From the NCBI GenBank assembly GCA_963662155.1, contig OY759263.1, positions 10,431,040 through 10,495,039 on the forward strand: a stretch of 64,000 nucleotides of DNA. The letters run 5' to 3'. Position 1 is the first letter of the stretch. Each line of letters starts with the position of its first letter. Source of the DNA: Lamellibrachia columna (Eukaryota > Annelida > Polychaeta > Sabellida > Siboglinidae). The translations under genes were made by a program, and so were the position numbers. Under the pieces are notes generated by a model. It was not told where the DNA came from. It worked only from the letters and a program-made list of their open reading frames with translations, and did no database searches. Below, one piece after another: positions 60,101-64,000 of this stretch.

Positions 60101-63100
60101 CAGTTGTTGTTGCTTCGGCAGTAGTTGTGTCCTCTGCCACTGTGGTGGTTTCATCAGCAGTTGTTGTGTCCGGCTCAGTTGTTGCTTCGGCAGTAGTTGT
60201 GTCCTCTGCCACTGCGGTGGTTTTATCAGCAGTTGGTGTGTCCGACACAGTTGTTGTTGCTTCGGCAGTAGTTGAGTCCTCTGCCACAGTGGTGGTTTCA
60301 TCAACAGTTGTCGTGTCCGCCACAGTTGTTGTTGCTTCGGCAGTAGTTGTGTCCTCTGCCACTGTGGTGGTTTCATCAGCAGTTGTTGTGTCCGACACAG
60401 TTGTTGTTGCATCGGCAGTAGTTGTGTCATCTGCCACTGTGGTGGTTTCATCAACAGTTGTCGTGTCTGCCACAGTTGTTGTTGCTTCGGCAATAGTTGT
60501 GTCCTCTGCCACTGTGGTGGTTTCATCAGCAGTTGTCGAATCTGCCACAGTTGTTGTTGCTTCGGCAGTAGTTGTGTCCTCTGCCACTGTGGTGGTTTCA
60601 TCAGCAGTTGTCGTGTCTGTCACAGTTGTTGTTGCTTCGGCAGTAGTTGTGTCCTCTGCCACAGTGGAGGTTTCATCAGCAGTTGTCATGTCTGCCACAG
60701 TTGTTGTTGCTTCGGCAGTAGTTGTGTCCTCTGCCACTGTGGTGGTTTCATCAGCAGTTGTCGTTTCCACCACAGTTGTTGCTTCGGCAGTAGTTGTGTC
60801 CTCTGCCACTGTGGTGGTTTCATCAGCAGTTGTTGTGTCCGACACAGTTGTTGTTGCTTCGGCAGTAGTTGTGTCCTCTACAACAGTGGTGGTTTCATCA
60901 ACAGTTGTCGTGTCCGCCACAGTTGTTGTTGCTTCGGCAGTAGTTGTGTCCTCTGCCACTGTGGTGGTTTCATCAGCAGTTGTTGTGTCCGACACAGCTG
61001 TTGTTGCTTCGACAGTAGTTGTGTCCTCTGCCACTGTGGTGCTTTTATCAGCAGTTGTTGTGTCCGCCAAAGTTGTTGTTGCTTCAGCAGTAGTTGTGTC
61101 CTCTACAACAGTGGTGGTTTCATCAGCAGTTGTTGTGTCCGGCACAGTTGTTGCTTCAGCAGTAGTTGTGTCCTCTGCCATTGTGGTGGTTTCATCAGCA
61201 GTTGTTGTGTCTGGTACAGTTGTTGTTTCTTCGACAGTAGTTGTGTCCTCTGCCACTGTGGTGGTTTCATCAACAGTTGTCGTGTCCGCCACAGTTGTTG
61301 TTGCTTCGGCAGTAGTTGTGTCATCTGCCACTGTGGTGGTTTCATCAGCAGTTGTTGTGTCCGACACAGTTGTTGTTGCTTCGGCAGTAGTTGTGTCCTC
61401 TGCTACCGTGGTGGTTTCATAAGCAGTTGTCGTGTCTGCCACAGTTGTTGCTTCGCCAGTAGTTGTGTCCTCTGCCACTGTGGTGGTTTCATCAGCAGTT
61501 GTTGTGTCCGGCACAGTTGTTGCTTCGGCAGTTGTTGTGTCCTCTGCCACTGTCGTGGTTTCATCAGCAGTTGTTGTGTCCGACACAGTTGTTGTTGCAT
61601 CGGCAGTAGTTGTGTCATCTGCCACTGTGGTGGTTTCATCAACAGTTGTCGTGTCTGCCACAGTTGTTGTTGCTTCGACAGTAGTTGTGTCGTCTGTCAC
61701 TGTGGTGGTTTCATCAGCATTTGTAGTGTCCGCCACAGTTGTTGCTTCGGCAGTAGTTGTGTCCTCTACCACAGTGGTGGTTTCCTTAGCAGTTGTTGTG
61801 TCCATCACAGTTGTTGTTGTTTCGGCAGTAGTTGTGTCCTCTGCCACTGTGGTGGTTTCATCAGCAGTTGTTGTGTCCGGCACAGTTGTTGCTTCGACAG
61901 TAGTTGTGTCCTCTGCCACTGTGGTGGTTTCATCAGCAGTTGTTGTGTCCGGCACAGTTGTTGCTTCGACAGTAGTTGTGTCCTCTGCCACTGTGGTGGT
62001 TTCATCAGCAGTTGTTGTGTCCGACACAGCTGTTGTTGCTTCGACAGTAGTTGTGTCCTCTGGCACTGTGGTGGTTTCATCAGCAGTTGTTGTGTCCGAC
62101 AAAGTTGTTGTTGCTTCGGCAGTAGTTGTGTCCTCTACAACAGTGGTGGTTTCATCAGCAGTTGTTGTGTCCGGCACAGTTGTTGCTTCAGCAGTAGTTG
62201 TGTCCTCTGCCATTGTGGTGGTTTCATCAGCAGTTGTTGTGTCCGACAAAGTTGTTGTTGTTTCGGCAGTAGTTGTGTCCTCTGCCACTGCGGTGGTTTT
62301 ATCAGCAGTTGGTGTGTCCGACACAGTTGTTGTTGCTTCGGCAGTAGTTGAGTCCTCTGCCACAGTGGTGGTTACATCAACAGTTGTCGTGTCCGACACA
62401 GTTGTTGCTTCGGCAGTAGTTGTGTCCTCTGCCACTGTGGTGGTTTCATCAGCAGTTGTTGTGTCCGACACAGTTGTTGTTGCATCGGCAGTAGTTGTGT
62501 CATCTGCCACTGTTGTGGTTTCATCAACAGTTGTCGTGTCTGCCACAGTTGTTGTTGCTTCGGCAATAGTTGTGTCCTCTGCCACTGTGGTGGTTTCATC
62601 AGCAGTTGTCGAATCTGCCACAGTTGTTGTTGCTTTGGCAGTAGTTGTGTCCTCTGCCACTGTGGTGGTTTCATCAGCAGTTGTCGTGTCTGCCACAGTT
62701 GTTGTTGCTTCGGCAGTAGTTGTGTCCTCTGCCACTGTGGTGGTTTCATCAGCAGTTGTCGTTTCCACCACAGTTGTTGCTTCGGCAGTAGTTGTGTCCT
62801 CTACAACAGTGGTGGTTTCATCAGCAGTTGTTGTGTCCGGCACAGTTGTTGCTTCGGCAGTAGTTGTGTCCTCTGCCACTGTGGTGGTTTCATCAGCAGT
62901 TGTTGTGTCCGACACAGTTGTTGTTGCTTCGGCAGTAGTTGTGTCCTCTGCCACAGTGGTGGTTTCATCAACAGTTGTCGTGTCCGCCACAGTTGTTGTT
63001 GCTTCGGCAGTAGTTGTGTCCTCTGCCACTGTGGTGGTTTCATCAGCAGTTGTTGTGTCCGACACAGTTGTTGATGCTTCGGCAGTAGTTGTGTCCTCCG

Positions 63101-64000
63101 CTACTGTGGTGGTTTCATCAGCAGTTGTCGTGTCCACCACAGTTGTTGCTTCGGCAGTAGTTGTGTCCTCTACAACAGTGGTGGTTTTATCAGCAGTTGT
63201 CGTGTCTGCCACAGTTGTTGTTGCATCGGCAGTAGTTGTGTCATCTGCCACTGTGGTGGTTTCATCAACAGTTGTCGTGTCTGCCACAGTTGTTGTTGCT
63301 TCGACAGTAGTTGTGTCCTCTGTCACTGTGGTGGTTTCATCAGCATTTGTAGTGTCCGCCACAGTTGTTGCTTCGGCAGTAGTTGTGTCCTCTGCCACAG
63401 TGGTGGTTTCCTCAGCAGTTGTTGTGTCCATCACAGTTGTTGTTGTTTCGGCAGTAGTTGTGTCCTCTGCCACTGTGGTGGTTTCATCAGCCGTTGTTGT
63501 GTCCGGCACAGTTGTTGTTGCTTCGGCAGTAGTTGTGTCATCTCCAACTGTGGTGGTTTCATCAACAGTTGTCGTGTCCGCCACAGTTGTTGTTGCTTCG
63601 GCAGTAGTTGTGTCATCTGCCACTGTGGTGGTTTCATCAGCAGTTGTTGTGTCCGACACAGTTGTTGTTGCTTCGGCAGTAGTTGTGTCCTCTGCAACAG
63701 TGGTGGTTTCATCAGCAGTTGTTGTGTCTGTCTCAGTTGTTGCTTCGGCAGTAGTTGTGTCCTCTGCCACTGCGGTGGTTTCATCAGCAGTTGGTGTGTC
63801 CGACACAGTTGTTGTTGCTTCAGCAGTAGTTGAGTCCTCTGCCACAGTGGTGGTTTCATCAACAGTTGTCGTGTCCGCCACAGTTGTTGTTGCTTCGGCA
63901 GTAGTTGTGTCCTGTGCCACTGTGGTGGTTTCATCAGCAGTTGTTGTGTCCGACACAGTTGTTGTTGCATTGGCAGTAGTTGTGTCATCTGCCACTGTGG
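27102..64000 (-). CDS. Giant mucin exon (acidic Thr-rich repeats plus EGF), 5' partial
   Basis: This exon runs open from the window edge to a donor at 27,100-27,101 (GTGAGT), ending in phase 1. Nearly all of it is a tandem repeat built from TTTVAD, TTTADE, TTTVAED and TTTAEA blocks, 25 residues per unit (24 in a common variant lacking one Thr). The consensus has 12 Thr, 6 acidic and no basic residues or Cys. Dense Thr predicts heavy mucin-type O-glycosylation and an extended, negatively charged chain. The last part, about 27,102-27,212, is an EGF domain with six Cys, after a short Met/Pro/Ser linker. One base is missing at 32,460/32,461, splitting the frame into about 10,500 and 1,780 codons. 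Only 72/75-bp type units occur across about 490 copies, which argues for coding selection. GTG near the window edge is an internal Val, not a start. Confidence 0.85.
27270..64000 (-). repeat. Coding 72/75-bp tandem array with higher-order structure
   Basis: About 490 units of 72 or 75 bp fill 36.7 kb. Units next to the EGF domain (27,270-28,400) are the most divergent and include 26-residue AADE forms; units further upstream are much more alike. Nested longer periods are visible: 288 bp (four 72-bp units) at about 28,840-29,950, and block duplications with offsets of 666 bp, about 1,038 bp, 2,367-2,370 bp and 2,373 bp. This is the pattern expected from unequal exchange. Because units are multiples of three, the other strand is also open for long stretches. 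Confidence 0.95.
32460..32461 (-). other. Single-base deletion breaking the mucin frame
   Basis: Sister units read gcatcggcagtagttg on the plus strand; here the same place reads gcatcgcagtagttg, one G short. The minus-strand frame from upstream would run about 34 codons in a Gln-rich frame and stop near 32,358. Downstream the original frame continues open for nearly 1,800 codons into an intact EGF and a phase-correct donor. A consensus or assembly error, or a very recent allele, is likelier than an old inactivation. Confidence 0.85.

Larger units (their letters stand above)
1..64000 (-). other. MUC4-like giant mucin gene (partial at both ends)
   Basis: One transcription unit explains all coding signal in the window. 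Thirty exons on the minus strand join in frame through GT-AG junctions. Domain order is acidic Thr-rich repeat, four EGF modules, NIDO, AMOP, VWD, a cadherin/Ig-like domain, then a long EGF series. NIDO-AMOP-VWD is the core of MUC4 and of related invertebrate mucin-like and Mesh-type proteins, which act at cell surfaces or in mucus and extracellular matrix. Introns are phase 1 except inside NIDO (phase 0 twice), inside AMOP (phase 0) and between the two exons of the cadherin-like region (phase 2). The 5' end lies beyond 64,000 and the 3' end beyond 1, so signal peptide, promoter, membrane anchor and polyadenylation site are not seen. Orthology to vertebrate MUC4 itself is inference. Confidence 0.88.

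Noticed and set aside
27854..63043. Very long plus-strand open frames, Val/Ser-rich and Cys-rich, across the mucin array
   Set aside because: They arise because 72/75-bp units are multiples of three. They stop repeatedly at the TAYE variant and at others, have no domain and no splice context, while the minus frame continues through to real EGF exons.
27588..63988. Gln-rich minus-strand frames (MKPPQWQRTQ type)
   Set aside because: They are the second reading frame of the same array, broken into short pieces wherever the unit changes between 72 and 75 bp types.
63960..63995. Start codon of the giant frame at the window edge
   Set aside because: The codon is GTG for an internal Val in a repeat unit; the frame is simply cut by the window end.
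27102..64000. Satellite DNA not linked to a gene
   Set aside because: The array keeps one frame across about 490 units apart from one missing base and ends in an EGF domain with a phase-correct donor; nearby intronic arrays such as the 52-bp one do not keep frame.

Overview
The window is eukaryotic and holds one very large gene on the minus strand, entering past position 64,000 and leaving past position 1. The evidence for a metazoan source is a chain of about 30 exons with GT-AG junctions, almost all introns in phase 1, one EGF module per exon, and animal extracellular domains (NIDO, AMOP, VWD). The AT-rich introns full of minisatellites would fit a marine invertebrate such as a mollusc or lancelet, but the species cannot be fixed from the sequence alone. 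No prokaryotic features and no convincing plus-strand gene were seen.

Layout in the direction of transcription (high to low coordinates). (1) 64,000-27,102: a single exon of at least 36.9 kb encoding a Thr-rich, strongly acidic tandem repeat of 24-25 residues (72/75 bp), roughly 490 units, ending in an EGF domain. It is open throughout except for one missing base at 32,460/32,461. (2) 26,564-25,118: three more EGF exons. (3) 24,452-22,035: NIDO domain in three exons. (4) 21,378-20,384: AMOP domain in two exons. (5) 19,818-16,223: VWD domain in five exons, with a GDPH motif at its start. (6) 15,607-14,369: a cadherin/Ig-like beta domain followed by a Cys-rich start of EGF. (7) 13,018-1: a Cys-rich exon and at least 13 EGF-type exons, the last cut by the window edge. 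NIDO-AMOP-VWD after a mucin region is the MUC4 arrangement, so the gene is best called MUC4-like. Four EGF modules between mucin and NIDO, and the long EGF tail, differ from vertebrate MUC4. The product should be a giant secreted or membrane-tethered glycoprotein; any membrane anchor would lie outside the window.

Introns carry many tandem arrays (54, 52, 51, 36, 32, 27, 24, 19 and 9 bp units). Seven of them touch or nearly touch a splice site, and three clearly contain copies of the splice site itself. The most striking is a 1.86 kb array of about 69 copies of a 27-bp unit, each carrying the acceptor and first codons of the neighbouring calcium-binding EGF exon in frame. Other non-coding items are a decayed EGF exon in the opposite orientation, a hammerhead-ribozyme-like fold, a foldback element, two dispersed repeat families and a perfect 22-bp palindrome.
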